Under the pieces are notes generated by a model, which saw only the letters and a list, made by a program, of their open reading frames with translations, did no database searches and was not told the DNA's origin. The position numbers and the translations under genes are program-made. Below are positions 26,947 to 35,967 of a DNA stretch of 64,000 bases, piece after piece (the stretch's first letter is position 1; every line of letters begins with the position of its first letter). Source of the stretch: Spirosoma sp. (GTDB lineage: Bacteria; Bacteroidota; Bacteroidia; Cytophagales; Spirosomataceae); contig NZ_JAPLET010000026.1 of assembly GCF_026391055.1 (NCBI RefSeq), forward strand, positions 1 through 64,000, read 5' to 3'.

Positions 26947-27816
26947 CTATTGCAATCGCGACGTTTTCCCGCGAACGTCCAGCGCGTTTCCTAACTTCCG
27001 TTTGGTCGAGAAAGTGTACCGGAGTGTCATGCCGTAACTCATACCCGTTCCGGAGCCGGAGAGTTGCGCCTGTTGAACAGCCATACGATTGATACTATAC
27101 GTAACATCGGTCGTCAGGGCATTACCAATTCCCCAAAACCTACGAACTGAAAAGCCAAGATCAACGACCTTGCTCAGCCGTACATTGTATTCGGCACCCA
27201 CTTCGGCGAGAGCCGTCAAGTTCGTATTGGTGTTCGTCTGGCTGGTCAGTCGGAGGGTATCGGGGGTTTCCCGGCGTCCGTAATAACTGTAACCAATAAG
27301 TGAGAAGCGGCCTTCCTGCTGTCCGGTGTTCGGGACAACCCACAACCCGCCACTTAGCCAGAAGCCCGACCGAAGCCAGGGCTTATTTGTTGATAAAAGA
27401 AGGCGTTTGCCCCGTAAAACAAAGGCATTACGGGCATTGCTATACCGAAAGACTAAGGGTGAGTTGGCACTCGTTACCGAGATCTGTGTGTGAATGGGCA
27501 TCCGGGCATATCCACCTTCAACAGCCCAGCGTTCACGGTAAACCCAGCCAACAACCGCCCCCCAACCGGGCTTTCCTACCAGATCACTTTCGATAAGCCC
27601 GTTTAGGGAATTGTCGAGTTTGGCACGATCTGTTCGGATGAATCCTTCCAGAGAAGCATACCAGCGGCTTTGGATGTAAGGACCACCATAACGGGTAAGC
27701 AGCCGGTCATATTGATGACTTCGCGCTGGCAATCGGTAATAGTCCGTTACGCCCTGTCCGAAGGCAGGCACAACAGCTAAGCCGAGCAGTATATACAGCA
27801 GGTAGCGTTTCATCAT
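26947..27816 (-). CDS. Outer-membrane beta-barrel-like protein
   Basis: About 289 residues from an ATG pair at 27816/27813. The signal peptide RYLLYILLGLAVVPAFGQ precedes a region of alternating strands rich in Gly, Tyr and Arg (for example SRWYASLEGFIRTD, GWGAVVGWVYRERWAVEGGYARMP and a near-C-terminal MTLRYTF). This suits a small 8- or 10-strand barrel. I recognise no specific family. Its stop codon is 9 bp from the end of the convergent pseudogene. Confidence 0.7.
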   Translation of the reverse strand: MMKRYLLYILLGLAVVPAFGQGVTDYYRLPARSHQYDRLLTRYGGPYIQSRWYASLEGFIRTDRAKLDNSLNGLIESDLVGKPGWGAVVGWVYRERWAVEGGYARMPIHTQISVTSANSPLVFRYSNARNAFVLRGKRLLLSTNKPWLRSGFWLSGGLWVVPNTGQQEGRFSLIGYSYYGRRETPDTLRLTSQTNTNTNLTALAEVGAEYNVRLSKVVDLGFSVRRFWGIGNALTTDVTYSINRMAVQQAQLSGSGTGMSYGMTLRYTFSTKRKLGNALDVRGKTSRLQ

Positions 27817-27993
27817 CTGGTATCCGTTAAAGCGTTTCACAAATAACGTGATAAACGTTTGTTTGTTAATTACTTAGGCACAATTTAATTCGCAAACGGT
27901 TATTAAATAGCACAAAGGAGATACGCAACAAGCAAATTTTACGTTTAAAGTACTCTTTATTCGCTAAAAACAGCGATTCGTTAGCCAATGAAC

Positions 27994-28029
27994 AAAAAAA
28001 TGGTTCTTGCTTATTAGCAAGAACCATTT
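27994..28029 (-). terminator. Intrinsic terminator of the DUF2911 gene
   Basis: Arms AAATGGTTCTTGCT (27998-28011) and AGCAAGAACCATTT (28016-28029) pair perfectly around the tetraloop TATT. On the minus strand the stem is followed by a run of seven T residues, a classical intrinsic terminator 30 bp beyond the stop codon. Confidence 0.9.
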
Positions 28030-28059
28030 ATTATAACCTATTCAAAACGGACCTTTTTC

Positions 28060-28590
28060 TCAACCGTGTTTCATAACAGGTACCGAGATGGTCATGTTGT
28101 CCCAGCCAATAGAAATGCTGCTGTTAGCGGGCGTAATGATCAATTTTTCGATTGGTGCTTTGTTCATGGAAACGGGTACTTTAACTGTTGCGACATCCGT
28201 TCCTTTGATTTTTTCATAGTCATATGCACCCCACTGACCAAGCGTACTGTTCAGAATAACGCTCCACTCTTTTTCACCGGGAATAGTGAACAGCGTATAG
28301 GTCCCTGCTTTAACCATCTTCCCGCCAAACATAACGTCGCTCTTGAAGGTCACTTCGGTAGCGTCGTTGGCGCCGGTACGCCATACTTTACCATATTTCT
28401 CCAGACTATTTGACCCGTCAGCGCCAAAAATAACCCGGCCTCTTTTGGAGGGCTGACCATAAACTACCTTAATGTTTTTATCTGGACTTTCAACGGTCAC
28501 TTTAGGGCTTGCGGGTGCTTTATTGTCCTGCGCCTGTACAACCGATACCGTTGCTAACAGGAAAGTAAAAAGGGCAATTAGGTTTTTCAT
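28060..28590 (-). CDS. DUF2911 family secreted protein
   Basis: 176 residues with a signal peptide ending VVQAQ near residue 21. The body matches DUF2911, a family abundant in Bacteroidota: VTVESPDKNIKVVYGQPSKRGR, FGADGSNSLEKYGKVWRTGANDATEV, then GTYTLFTIPGEKEWSVILN. The function is not established. It is transcribed alone and ends in a classical terminator. Confidence 0.88.
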   Translation of the reverse strand: MKNLIALFTFLLATVSVVQAQDNKAPASPKVTVESPDKNIKVVYGQPSKRGRVIFGADGSNSLEKYGKVWRTGANDATEVTFKSDVMFGGKMVKAGTYTLFTIPGEKEWSVILNSTLGQWGAYDYEKIKGTDVATVKVPVSMNKAPIEKLIITPANSSISIGWDNMTISVPVMKHG

Positions 28591-28837
28591 GTGCTAATGA
28601 ATTGAATTGATTTATCGTTTATTACTCCATAAACGTTACAAAGTAAACGATAGTTTTTGATAACGCTATATCACTTCCGGAACATTGCACCTTCAGATCG
28701 GGTACATGTTTGAAATAATAGTTTGACATCTGAAAATCATAAAAATCAATGCTCCAGTACCAGATCAAAGCCAAAACCTGGTATTTTAGAGGTACTATCG
28801 TATGTAAGCATACTTTTTTCTACTAGTTTCGCTCCTT

Positions 28838-30658
28838 ATGGCAACGACCTATTTTAGCAAGCGTAATCTCCAGTTTCTCCTGCATGAAGTCTTTAAAGCA
28901 GAAGAGCTAACCAAATACGAGTATTTCAGCGCGCACGACCGCGAAACGTTCAATCTCGTACTCGACTCGGCCACGTACATCGCCGATACACTCATGCACC
29001 CGTACCTAAAGGATATCGACAAAAACCAGCCTGAGCTGAAAAATGGTCAGGTTACCGTACATCCAAAGGTGAAAGAGTATTTAAAAGCCGTGGGCGAAGC
29101 TGGACTCATAGGGGCAGGATTTTCCTTTGAGCACGGCGGGCAGCAACTGCCGGAAATGATCAGTTCCTGCGTTGGGTTTATTCTGATGGCGGCAAACAAC
29201 GGTATGATGTATACGGGGCTGACGTCCGGAGCAGCTCACCTTATCACATCCTTTGGCTCACCTGAACTCAGCGAAACATATGTACCCAATATGCTCGCCG
29301 GTACCTGGCAGGGCACCATGGCCCTGACGGAGCCCCAGGCGGGTTCGTCGCTATCTGACGTAACAACATCGGCCACCCCACTGCCCGATGACCAATTTGG
29401 ATCTGGAGCGTACAAAATCAAAGGTCAGAAAGTCTTTATTTCGGCGGGCGACCACGATGCCGTTGATAATATCGTTCACCTGATGCTGGCCCGAATTGAT
29501 GGTGCACCTAAGGGGACGAAAGGTATTTCGCTGTTCGTGGTTCCCAAATACCGGCCCGATGGCAACGGCGGCTTTGTCGATAATGACGTGACCTCAACGG
29601 GGGTATACCATAAAATGGGGCAGAAAGGCGTACCCGCCATGCACCTGACAATGGGCACCAACGACGATACCATCGGCTATCTCGTTGGCCAGCCGCACCA
29701 GGGCTTGCCGTATATGTTCCAGATGATGAACGAAGCACGGATCGGGGTTGGTATGACAGCGGCTGCGATTGCCACGGCGGCCTATCATGCCGCACTGGAA
29801 TACGCCAAAGAGCGCCCCCAAAGTCGGCGACTTAATCAGAAAAACCTTCTCGATGCACCCCAGACGCCCATTATCAATCACCCCGATGTACGGCGGATGC
29901 TGCTTTTCCAGAAAGCCGTAACGGAGGGGTCGCTCTCGTTGCTGATTGAAGCCGCCCGTTTGTATGACATCAGTGAAGTAGCGCAGGGCGAGGAAAAAGA
30001 AAACGCCTTTTTGCTGCTCGACCTGCTGATGCCGGTGGCTAAATCCTATCCATCCGAAATGGGTGTACAATCGGTAAGCCAGAGCTTACAGACCTTTGGC
30101 GGCTACGGATTTACGGAAGACTTCCCCGTTGAGCAGTTGTACCGCGACATCCGCATCACACCCATTTACGAAGGTACAACGGGTATTCAGGCCCAGGACT
30201 TATTGGGTCGGAAGATGACCATAAAAGGCGGAAAAGCGCCCCAGCTTCTTTTTGCTGAAATAAGCAAGCTCATTGCCGAAGCCAGCACTTTCGACGATCT
30301 GAAACCCTACGCCGACCAGCTCACGGCGGAACTCAAACGCACGCAGGAGGTTATGGCCAGCCTGATGCCGCACGCGCAGAAAGGTGATATTGAACGCTAC
30401 CTGTCCGACGCGACCTTGTTTCTGGAAATGTTCGGGATTGTGGTTATTGCCTGGCAGTGGCTAAAGCAGGCCGTAGTTGCCAAACAGTTGTTACTCACGC
30501 AGAATCCGCAGGGTGACGACTTGATCTTTTACGAAGGCAAGATTCACACCATGAAATTTTTCTTCCATTACGAGGTTCCAAAAACTCTGGGATTAGCCGT
30601 ACGACTCAAAGACACGGAAGTTCTTACCATCGTAACGGAGAAGGAACTGGCCCTGTAA
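28838..30658 (+). CDS. Acyl-CoA dehydrogenase, DmdC-like
   Basis: 606 residues, longer than the 380-residue short-chain enzymes. It has the N-terminal helical domain, the middle beta domain with TEPQAGSSLSDV near residue 167, and the C-terminal helical domain with the catalytic Glu in IYEGTTGIQAQDLLGRK. An additional C-terminal domain of about 120 residues is present. The same build is found in 3-methylmercaptopropionyl-CoA dehydrogenase (DmdC) and related FAD enzymes of fatty acid oxidation. No partner beta-oxidation genes are adjacent, so the chain length of the substrate is unknown. Confidence 0.9.
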   Translation: MATTYFSKRNLQFLLHEVFKAEELTKYEYFSAHDRETFNLVLDSATYIADTLMHPYLKDIDKNQPELKNGQVTVHPKVKEYLKAVGEAGLIGAGFSFEHGGQQLPEMISSCVGFILMAANNGMMYTGLTSGAAHLITSFGSPELSETYVPNMLAGTWQGTMALTEPQAGSSLSDVTTSATPLPDDQFGSGAYKIKGQKVFISAGDHDAVDNIVHLMLARIDGAPKGTKGISLFVVPKYRPDGNGGFVDNDVTSTGVYHKMGQKGVPAMHLTMGTNDDTIGYLVGQPHQGLPYMFQMMNEARIGVGMTAAAIATAAYHAALEYAKERPQSRRLNQKNLLDAPQTPIINHPDVRRMLLFQKAVTEGSLSLLIEAARLYDISEVAQGEEKENAFLLLDLLMPVAKSYPSEMGVQSVSQSLQTFGGYGFTEDFPVEQLYRDIRITPIYEGTTGIQAQDLLGRKMTIKGGKAPQLLFAEISKLIAEASTFDDLKPYADQLTAELKRTQEVMASLMPHAQKGDIERYLSDATLFLEMFGIVVIAWQWLKQAVVAKQLLLTQNPQGDDLIFYEGKIHTMKFFFHYEVPKTLGLAVRLKDTEVLTIVTEKELAL

Positions 30659-30674
30659 AGTCCTCTTTATTGTT

Positions 30675-30730
30675 ACGAACCCATCAATTACATTTCTTAG
30701 TACGCCAGAAAATGTAATTGATGGGTTCGT
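30675..30730 (+). terminator. Perfect 21-bp-arm hairpin after the acyl-CoA dehydrogenase gene
   Basis: Arms 30675-30695 and 30710-30730 are perfect complements (outer part ACGAACCCATCAATTACA) with a 14-nt loop, 16 bp after the stop codon. The next TAnnTTTG promoter begins 66 bp further on. Confidence 0.75.
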
Positions 30731-30795
30731 TCATAATAATACCGGGCAAAACTATGTTTTTTATTATTTAGTAAGCTTCTACGTTTCAGAACCTT

Positions 30796-30803
30796 TACCT
30801 TTG
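30796..30803 (+). promoter_or_regulatory. -7 promoter element for the YheT-type hydrolase gene
   Basis: TACCTTTG matches TAnnTTTG and ends 24 bp before the ATG at 30828. It supports that ATG over the longer TTG-initiated frame starting at 30801, which would begin inside the promoter. Confidence 0.5.
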
Positions 30804-30827
30804 CGGCTTCAATCGCCCGCGTTCGTA

Positions 30828-31934
30828 ATGCCGCTGATTGCCCAATCAAGTTATGAGCCGCCCACCCGCTTGTGGAACGGCCACCTGCAAACCATCATCC
30901 CCTCGCTGTTTCGCAAGGTACAGGTTACCTACGTCCGCGAACGCATCGAGACCCCGGATGATGATTTTCTAGATTTGGATTGGAGTTTTTCTTTAGTAAT
31001 TAGGAGCCAGGAGCCAGGAGTGAGCGGCCAGCGTTCCGGGAGCCATCCGGCCGCACAACATGCCGATCCGCCGGTGCGGTCATCCTTCCTCACCGCCGGG
31101 CGGCCCCATACTAACTCCTCGCTCCAGATTCCTTCAAACTCACTTGTCATTCTCTCTCATGGGCTTGAGGGCAGTTCGAGTAGCTCTTATCTGGCGGGTA
31201 TGGTTCGGCATCTGACAAAACATGGGTTCGACTGTCTGGCCTGGCATTACCGCTCCTGTAGTGGGGAACTGAACCGACAGCAACGGTTTTACCACATTGG
31301 TGAAACGGGCGATTTACACTTCATTATTCAGCACGCGCTCTCGAAAGGCTACCAGACTATTTACCTTATGGGGTTTAGCGCTGGCGGCAATGTAACCTTA
31401 AAATACATCGGTGAACAGGGACAGTCGCTGCATCCATCGGTCAAAAAAGCCGTTGTTTTCTCCGTACCCGTTCATTTGATGGGCTCAGCCAGTCGGCTCG
31501 AACGATGGGATAGCTTGGTCTACAATTATCGTTTTAATCGCACACTTAAACGCAAGATTTTGCAGAAAGCGTCGCTGATGCCGGGCGTTTTTCCGACTGA
31601 AGCGATAACAAAGGCCCGGAACATTCGTGAATTCGATAACCTGTTTACAGCGCCGATGAATGGGTTCAGGGACGTAACCGACTATTACACGCGAAGCAGT
31701 TCTTTACAATTTATACCTGCCATCGCTATTCCGACATTGTTGGTAAACGCCAAAAATGACCCGTTTCTATCACCCGAATGTTTCCCCGAAGCATTGGGCC
31801 GGGAACTCCCCAACGTCTGGATGGAGTTTCCGGAGGAAGGTGGCCACTGCGGCTTTCCCTCCCGAAAAGAAGGTATTCAGGGCACGTACTGGTCGGAAGA
31901 GCGGGCGTTGCAATTTTTGACAATCACGAACTAA
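30828..31934 (+). CDS. YheT-type alpha/beta hydrolase with an in-frame repeat insertion
   Basis: About 368 residues. The family signature is clear: LWNGHLQTIIPSLF near residue 15, then HGLEGSSSSSYLAGM with the oxyanion region, the nucleophile elbow GFSAGGN, and a C-terminal catalytic His in GGHCGF. Between FLDLDWSFSL and SLVILSHGLEG, where related proteins have only a short turn, lie about 45 residues of low-complexity sequence (Ser, Pro, Gly, His, Arg). The matching DNA (30994-31140) looks like an inserted intergenic repeat that happens to stay in frame. The enzyme probably still folds because the insert precedes a core strand. Confidence 0.87.
   Translation: MPLIAQSSYEPPTRLWNGHLQTIIPSLFRKVQVTYVRERIETPDDDFLDLDWSFSLVIRSQEPGVSGQRSGSHPAAQHADPPVRSSFLTAGRPHTNSSLQIPSNSLVILSHGLEGSSSSSYLAGMVRHLTKHGFDCLAWHYRSCSGELNRQQRFYHIGETGDLHFIIQHALSKGYQTIYLMGFSAGGNVTLKYIGEQGQSLHPSVKKAVVFSVPVHLMGSASRLERWDSLVYNYRFNRTLKRKILQKASLMPGVFPTEAITKARNIREFDNLFTAPMNGFRDVTDYYTRSSSLQFIPAIAIPTLLVNAKNDPFLSPECFPEALGRELPNVWMEFPEEGGHCGFPSRKEGIQGTYWSEERALQFLTITN
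30994..31140. repeat. Repeat insertion inside the YheT-type gene
   Basis: The segment opens with direct repeats of GGAGCCA (TTAGGAGCCAGGAGCCAGGAGTGAG). It closes with the inverted relative GGAGCGAGGAGTTAG on the opposite strand (plus strand CTAACTCCTCGCTCC, about 31111-31125). Between them are GC-rich inverted blocks such as GATCCGCCGGTGCGG and CACCGCCGGGCGGCC. Inverted ends plus a structured centre suggest a small non-autonomous element. Base composition differs clearly from the flanking coding sequence. Confidence 0.6.
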
Positions 31935-32002
31935 AGACCATACCTGTTGAATTCGTTACACCCATTGCCCCGCGTATAGTGCGGGAATAGCTAATTTATC
32001 TG

Positions 32003-33907
32003 ATGCTCACCAAACCACTCGAACAGACGTATTACATCATTGATTTCGACAGCACCCTCACAAAGGTAGAAGCGCTCGACGTGCTGGGCGAAATCTCACT
32101 CACTGGCCGTCCGGACCGCGATGATGTGCTGAATGAAATCAAAGTGATAACCGACCGAGGCATGTCGGGCGAAATATCGTTTACTGATTCACTCAAGTTA
32201 CGGCTGAACCTGCTGAAAGCGCACAAGAACCATCTGCCCGCCCTGATCGAAACCCTGATGGGTAAAATCTCGGATTCCTTTCAGCGCAACAGGCAATTTC
32301 TGTCCGAGAATGCCGACTCGATCTATATCGTTTCCAATGGCTTCAAAGAGTTTATTGTACCCATCGTTACGTCGTTAGGAATTCATGCGGAGAACGTTTT
32401 TGCCAATACATTCGAGTTCGACCAAGAGGGAGCTATCGTGGGGTTCGACCCACAAAATCCTCTGTCGGCCAACGGCGGCAAATCGCAGGTAATTCGAAAT
32501 CTGCATCTCGATGGGGAAGTGTACGTTATTGGCGATGGCTATACCGATTACGAAATCAAGGCATCTGGCCTGGCAAATCGCTTTTACGCCTTTACCGAAA
32601 ACGTAATGCGTCCCCGCGTAGTTGAACGGGCCGACCATGTGGCTCCCTCGCTCGATGAGTTTCTGTACCACAACAACCTGAGCCGCAGCCAGTCGTACCC
32701 GAAGAGCCGTATCAAAGTGCTGCTCCTCGAAAACGTTCACCCAAATGCTATTCAACTCTTCGAGCAGGAAGGGTTCAACGTCGAGATTCGCAAAGGAGCA
32801 TTGGATGAGGACGAACTGATCGAAGCCATCCGCGATGTGTCTATTCTGGGCATCCGCTCGAAGACGAATGTTACCGCCCGCGTGCTGGAACATTCCAATA
32901 AACTGATGACCATCGGTGCGTTTTGCATCGGCACCAACCAGATTGACCTCGATGCCTGCACCGATAAAGGGATAGCCGTATTTAATGCGCCGTACAGCAA
33001 CACCCGCTCGGTGGTTGAGCTGGCCATTGGCGAGATTATCATGCTGATTCGGAGCATTGTGCCCAAGAGCAACATGATGCACAAGGGCGGCTGGGACAAA
33101 TCAGCTAAGAACAGCTTTGAAGTACGGGGTAAAAAACTTGGCCTGGTCGGTTACGGCAACATTGGCACCCAACTATCGGTTGTGGCCGAAGCGCTGGGCA
33201 TGGAGGTTTACTTCTACGACGCCGTCGATAAGCTGGCGCTGGGCAATGCCCGCAAATGCAAATCGCTGGACGAACTGCTGTCCATCGCCGATATTATCAG
33301 CCTGCACACCGACGGCCGGAAAGAAAATAAAAACCTGATCAGCTACCGGGAGTTCGGGCTGATGAAAAACGGCGTTATCTTCCTGAACCTGTCGCGCGGC
33401 CATATCGTAGATATTCCGGCCCTGGTCGACGCCATTGAGCGGGGTAAAGTTGCCGGTGCGGGTGTCGACGTATTCCCGCAAGAGCCGAAGACGAACAACG
33501 AAGAGTTCATGAGTGCCCTTCGTAACCTGCCCAACGTTATTCTGACGCCCCACATTGGCGGCAGTACGGAGGAGGCTCAGGCGAACATCGGAAGCTTTGT
33601 ACCGGGCAAACTGCTCGAATACATTAATAATGGCAGTACGTACGGCAGCGTAAACTTCCCGGAGTTGCAACTTCCGCTGTTGAAAGGTGCCCACCGCCTG
33701 CTGCACATTCACGCCAACGTTCCGGGTATTTTGGCAAAAATGAACACCATCTTTGCCAAGTACCACATCAACATTCACGGCCAGTACCTCAAAACCAATG
33801 AGAAAATCGGGTACGTGATTACCGACGTGGCCAAGGAATACGCCGACGAAGTTGTGGAAGAACTCAAAGGCATCGACAACACAATCAAGTTCCGACTATT
33901 ATACTAA
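32003..33907 (+). CDS. serA: SerB-like phosphatase fused to D-3-phosphoglycerate dehydrogenase
   Basis: 634 residues in two parts. Residues 1-225 form a HAD phosphatase like phosphoserine phosphatase: DFDST (14-18), SNG (111-113), Lys160 and GDGYTD (177-182). Residues from about 236 form phosphoglycerate dehydrogenase: the NAD site GLVGYGNIG, catalytic-region motifs NLSRGHIVD and PHIGGST, and a C-terminal ACT domain (about 560-634) for serine feedback. The protein thus appears to carry the first and last enzymes of serine synthesis. The aminotransferase for the middle step follows directly. It ends one base into a long hairpin. Confidence 0.92.
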   Translation: MLTKPLEQTYYIIDFDSTLTKVEALDVLGEISLTGRPDRDDVLNEIKVITDRGMSGEISFTDSLKLRLNLLKAHKNHLPALIETLMGKISDSFQRNRQFLSENADSIYIVSNGFKEFIVPIVTSLGIHAENVFANTFEFDQEGAIVGFDPQNPLSANGGKSQVIRNLHLDGEVYVIGDGYTDYEIKASGLANRFYAFTENVMRPRVVERADHVAPSLDEFLYHNNLSRSQSYPKSRIKVLLLENVHPNAIQLFEQEGFNVEIRKGALDEDELIEAIRDVSILGIRSKTNVTARVLEHSNKLMTIGAFCIGTNQIDLDACTDKGIAVFNAPYSNTRSVVELAIGEIIMLIRSIVPKSNMMHKGGWDKSAKNSFEVRGKKLGLVGYGNIGTQLSVVAEALGMEVYFYDAVDKLALGNARKCKSLDELLSIADIISLHTDGRKENKNLISYREFGLMKNGVIFLNLSRGHIVDIPALVDAIERGKVAGAGVDVFPQEPKTNNEEFMSALRNLPNVILTPHIGGSTEEAQANIGSFVPGKLLEYINNGSTYGSVNFPELQLPLLKGAHRLLHIHANVPGILAKMNTIFAKYHINIHGQYLKTNEKIGYVITDVAKEYADEVVEELKGIDNTIKFRLLY

Positions 33908-33960
33908 AAGAGCGGACGAGTGAAAGAGCGGACGAGTGCTCTTTCACTCGTCCGCTCTTT
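33907..33960 (+). terminator. 23-bp-arm hairpin between serA and serC, made of GAGTGAAAGAGCG repeats
   Basis: Arms 33907-33929 and 33938-33960 pair perfectly (core GAGCGGACGAGTGAAAGAGC) around an 8-nt loop; the first arm begins on the last base of the serA stop codon. The arms are themselves built from repeated GAGTGAAAGAGCGGAC units, like the tyrS leader. The serC-like start codon follows 13 bp later, so the hairpin may tune rather than stop readthrough. Confidence 0.7.
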
Positions 33961-33973
33961 CACTCGTTCAAAA

Positions 33974-35065
33974 ATGAAAAATACCTACTTTACGCCTGGC
34001 CCGGCCGAGTTATACCCAACGTTTTATCAACACCTGCAAACGGCAATGGACGAACAGATTGGCTCGATCTCGCATCGGAGCCAGCGGTTTCGGGACATCT
34101 ATAAGTTTGCGGATGAACAACTGCGGACGTTACTGAGCATTCCATCAACGCATGGCATCTTCTTTACCGGTTCGGCATCGGAAGTATGGGAACGGGTATT
34201 GCTCAACTGCGTGGAGCACGAGAGTTTTCACCTCGTAAATGGCTCGTTCTCCCAGAAGTTTTACGATTACGCCAACGCCCTGCACAAACACGCCCATGTA
34301 CTCGAAAAACCGTTTGGCGAAGGATTCGATGCTGCTGATGTGGAGATTCCTGCTTACGCGGAACTGGTTTGCTTGACCCATAACGAAACCTCGTCGGGTG
34401 TGCAGATGCGGACGAGCGAAATGCATAAACTGAAGCGGAAGTACCCCAAGAAGTTATTTTGTATTGACACTGTCTCCTCAGCCCCCTACCCCGACCTTGA
34501 TTTTAACCTGATCGACTCGGCGTTTTTCTCGGTTCAGAAAGCGTTTGGTATGCCCGCCGGTCTGGGAGTCTGGATTGCCAGTCAGAATTGTCTGGCTAAA
34601 GCCGAACGGCTGGAAAAGAACGACTCGCTCACCATTGGTGCGCACCATACCCTGCCTACGCTTTGGAAGCACTACAAAACGTTCGAAACACCCGCTACGC
34701 CAAACGTGCTGTACATCTATATTCTGGGAAAAATTGCGGAAGATTTTAACCGGATCGGCATCGACACTATGCGAAAGCAGACGGAAGAGAAGGCCAGAAT
34801 GCTCTATAAATTCCTGGAAACGTCCGATACACTGTCACCTTTCGTGAGCCAAGAACGCCACCGTTCGCAGACGGTCATTGTGGCAACCACCGGAACGCCC
34901 AATAAGCCAAAATCATCAGCCGATGTTATGGCCGCTACGAAAGCGGTTAATATGATTGTGGGCAGCGGGTACGGTAAATTTAAGGATTCGCAAATTCGGA
35001 TTGCAAACTTCCCGGCCGTTTCCATCGAACAGGTAGCGGCATTGATCGATGAGTTGAAGAAATAA
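33974..35065 (+). CDS. serC: Class V aminotransferase, phosphoserine aminotransferase-like
   Basis: 363 residues from the ATG at 33974; the longer open frame would start inside the hairpin and is rejected. It opens with YFTPGPAELYP as in SerC and alanine-glyoxylate aminotransferases. The region THNETSSGVQM, the Asp in FCIDTVSSAPYPD and the PLP lysine in SVQKAFGMPAGLG are all present. Directly following the SerB-SerA fusion, it most likely converts 3-phosphohydroxypyruvate to phosphoserine. The canonical SerC motifs are not all present, so the symbol rests partly on context. Confidence 0.82.
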   Translation: MKNTYFTPGPAELYPTFYQHLQTAMDEQIGSISHRSQRFRDIYKFADEQLRTLLSIPSTHGIFFTGSASEVWERVLLNCVEHESFHLVNGSFSQKFYDYANALHKHAHVLEKPFGEGFDAADVEIPAYAELVCLTHNETSSGVQMRTSEMHKLKRKYPKKLFCIDTVSSAPYPDLDFNLIDSAFFSVQKAFGMPAGLGVWIASQNCLAKAERLEKNDSLTIGAHHTLPTLWKHYKTFETPATPNVLYIYILGKIAEDFNRIGIDTMRKQTEEKARMLYKFLETSDTLSPFVSQERHRSQTVIVATTGTPNKPKSSADVMAATKAVNMIVGSGYGKFKDSQIRIANFPAVSIEQVAALIDELKK

Positions 35066-35092
35066 TACTATCCCCGCCCGGCAACTTTATAA

Positions 35093-35129
35093 AACGCCTT
35101 TTCCAGGTTGGGAAGGGCGTTCTTTTTTT
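35093..35129 (+). terminator. Intrinsic terminator of the serine operon
   Basis: AACGCCTTTTCC (35093-35104) pairs with GGAAGGGCGTT (35111-35121) with one bulge, and a run of seven T residues follows. It lies 28 bp after the serC-like stop codon. Confidence 0.85.
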
Positions 35130-35224
35130 ATTCGCTATTCTTAACAGGGGAACTGTATAAACAAACCTTATGGGGGCTGTATGGTTAATAGGACAGTATT
35201 GAAAGGATTATTAACTCAACGACG

Positions 35225-35920
35225 ATGAAGAAACTACTTACAACCTCAACACTCCTGATGAGCCTGATGATTACGGGCATGGCTCAGAACAGGCCCGACT
35301 CATCCAAGGAGGAAAAGCCACTAATTGACGACAAAACGAAACAGGAAGTTCGTCAGAAAGCCAACGAAGCTGGTGAAAAAATGGAAGAAGAAATTGACAA
35401 ATCCATTAGTTATCAGCAGGCTAACCAGTTAAGCTGGTTCCAGCCAAACAACCTTTTTTTGGGGGGTGGCTTAGGTATGGGGGCTACTGACGGGAAAGTT
35501 TACCTGGCATTCAATTCACGGATCGGCTATTTTTTCCAGCCGGGCTTTGCGGCCGGTCTTCGCTATGATGCCGACCGGCTGGTGGGTAACAAATATCACG
35601 CCCGTCAGGTGGGAGCTTTTGCACGTTATTATCCATTCCGTACGCGAATCAGCAGCTTTGTTGGTGCCAGTTTGAATAGTGGCCGGGAGTTTTCGGAGAA
35701 TGTTCCTGCTGATACGAAATACAAATACACCAGCGTAGGGTTGGAAATTGGCGTTATGGCCTGGATTCTGCACCGCCTGGGCGCTGAGGTGTCGTACGAA
35801 AGCAGCTTTTATAACAAGATCGACCCGACCGTTAGCCGGGGTAAAGGTGGTCGTCTGAAAATTGGCGTCAACTACTATTTTGGCCGAGTAGCTGGTAAAG
35901 GTGTAAAACTGGCGCGGTAA
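35225..35920 (+). CDS. Outer-membrane beta-barrel protein of unknown function
   Basis: 231 residues. A signal peptide (about 1-20, ending GMAQ) is followed by a charged helical segment rich in Lys and Glu (about 23-62), then a small barrel: NNLFLGGGLGMGATDGKVYLAFN, FFQPGFAAGLRYDAD, and a near-C-terminal GGRLKIGVNYYFG. The periplasmic charged helix before the barrel is unusual and could bind peptidoglycan or a partner. No family assigned. Monocistronic. Confidence 0.75.
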   Translation: MKKLLTTSTLLMSLMITGMAQNRPDSSKEEKPLIDDKTKQEVRQKANEAGEKMEEEIDKSISYQQANQLSWFQPNNLFLGGGLGMGATDGKVYLAFNSRIGYFFQPGFAAGLRYDADRLVGNKYHARQVGAFARYYPFRTRISSFVGASLNSGREFSENVPADTKYKYTSVGLEIGVMAWILHRLGAEVSYESSFYNKIDPTVSRGKGGRLKIGVNYYFGRVAGKGVKLAR

Positions 35921-35967
35921 TTCTGCCTGGTCGGTTATATTACATAGCGAGATACCTGAAAAATTGA

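Noticed and set aside
33920-35065. Longer serC-like frame starting at 33920
   Set aside because: That start lies inside the 23-bp-arm hairpin and the added residues are translated repeat; the family N-terminus begins at 33974.
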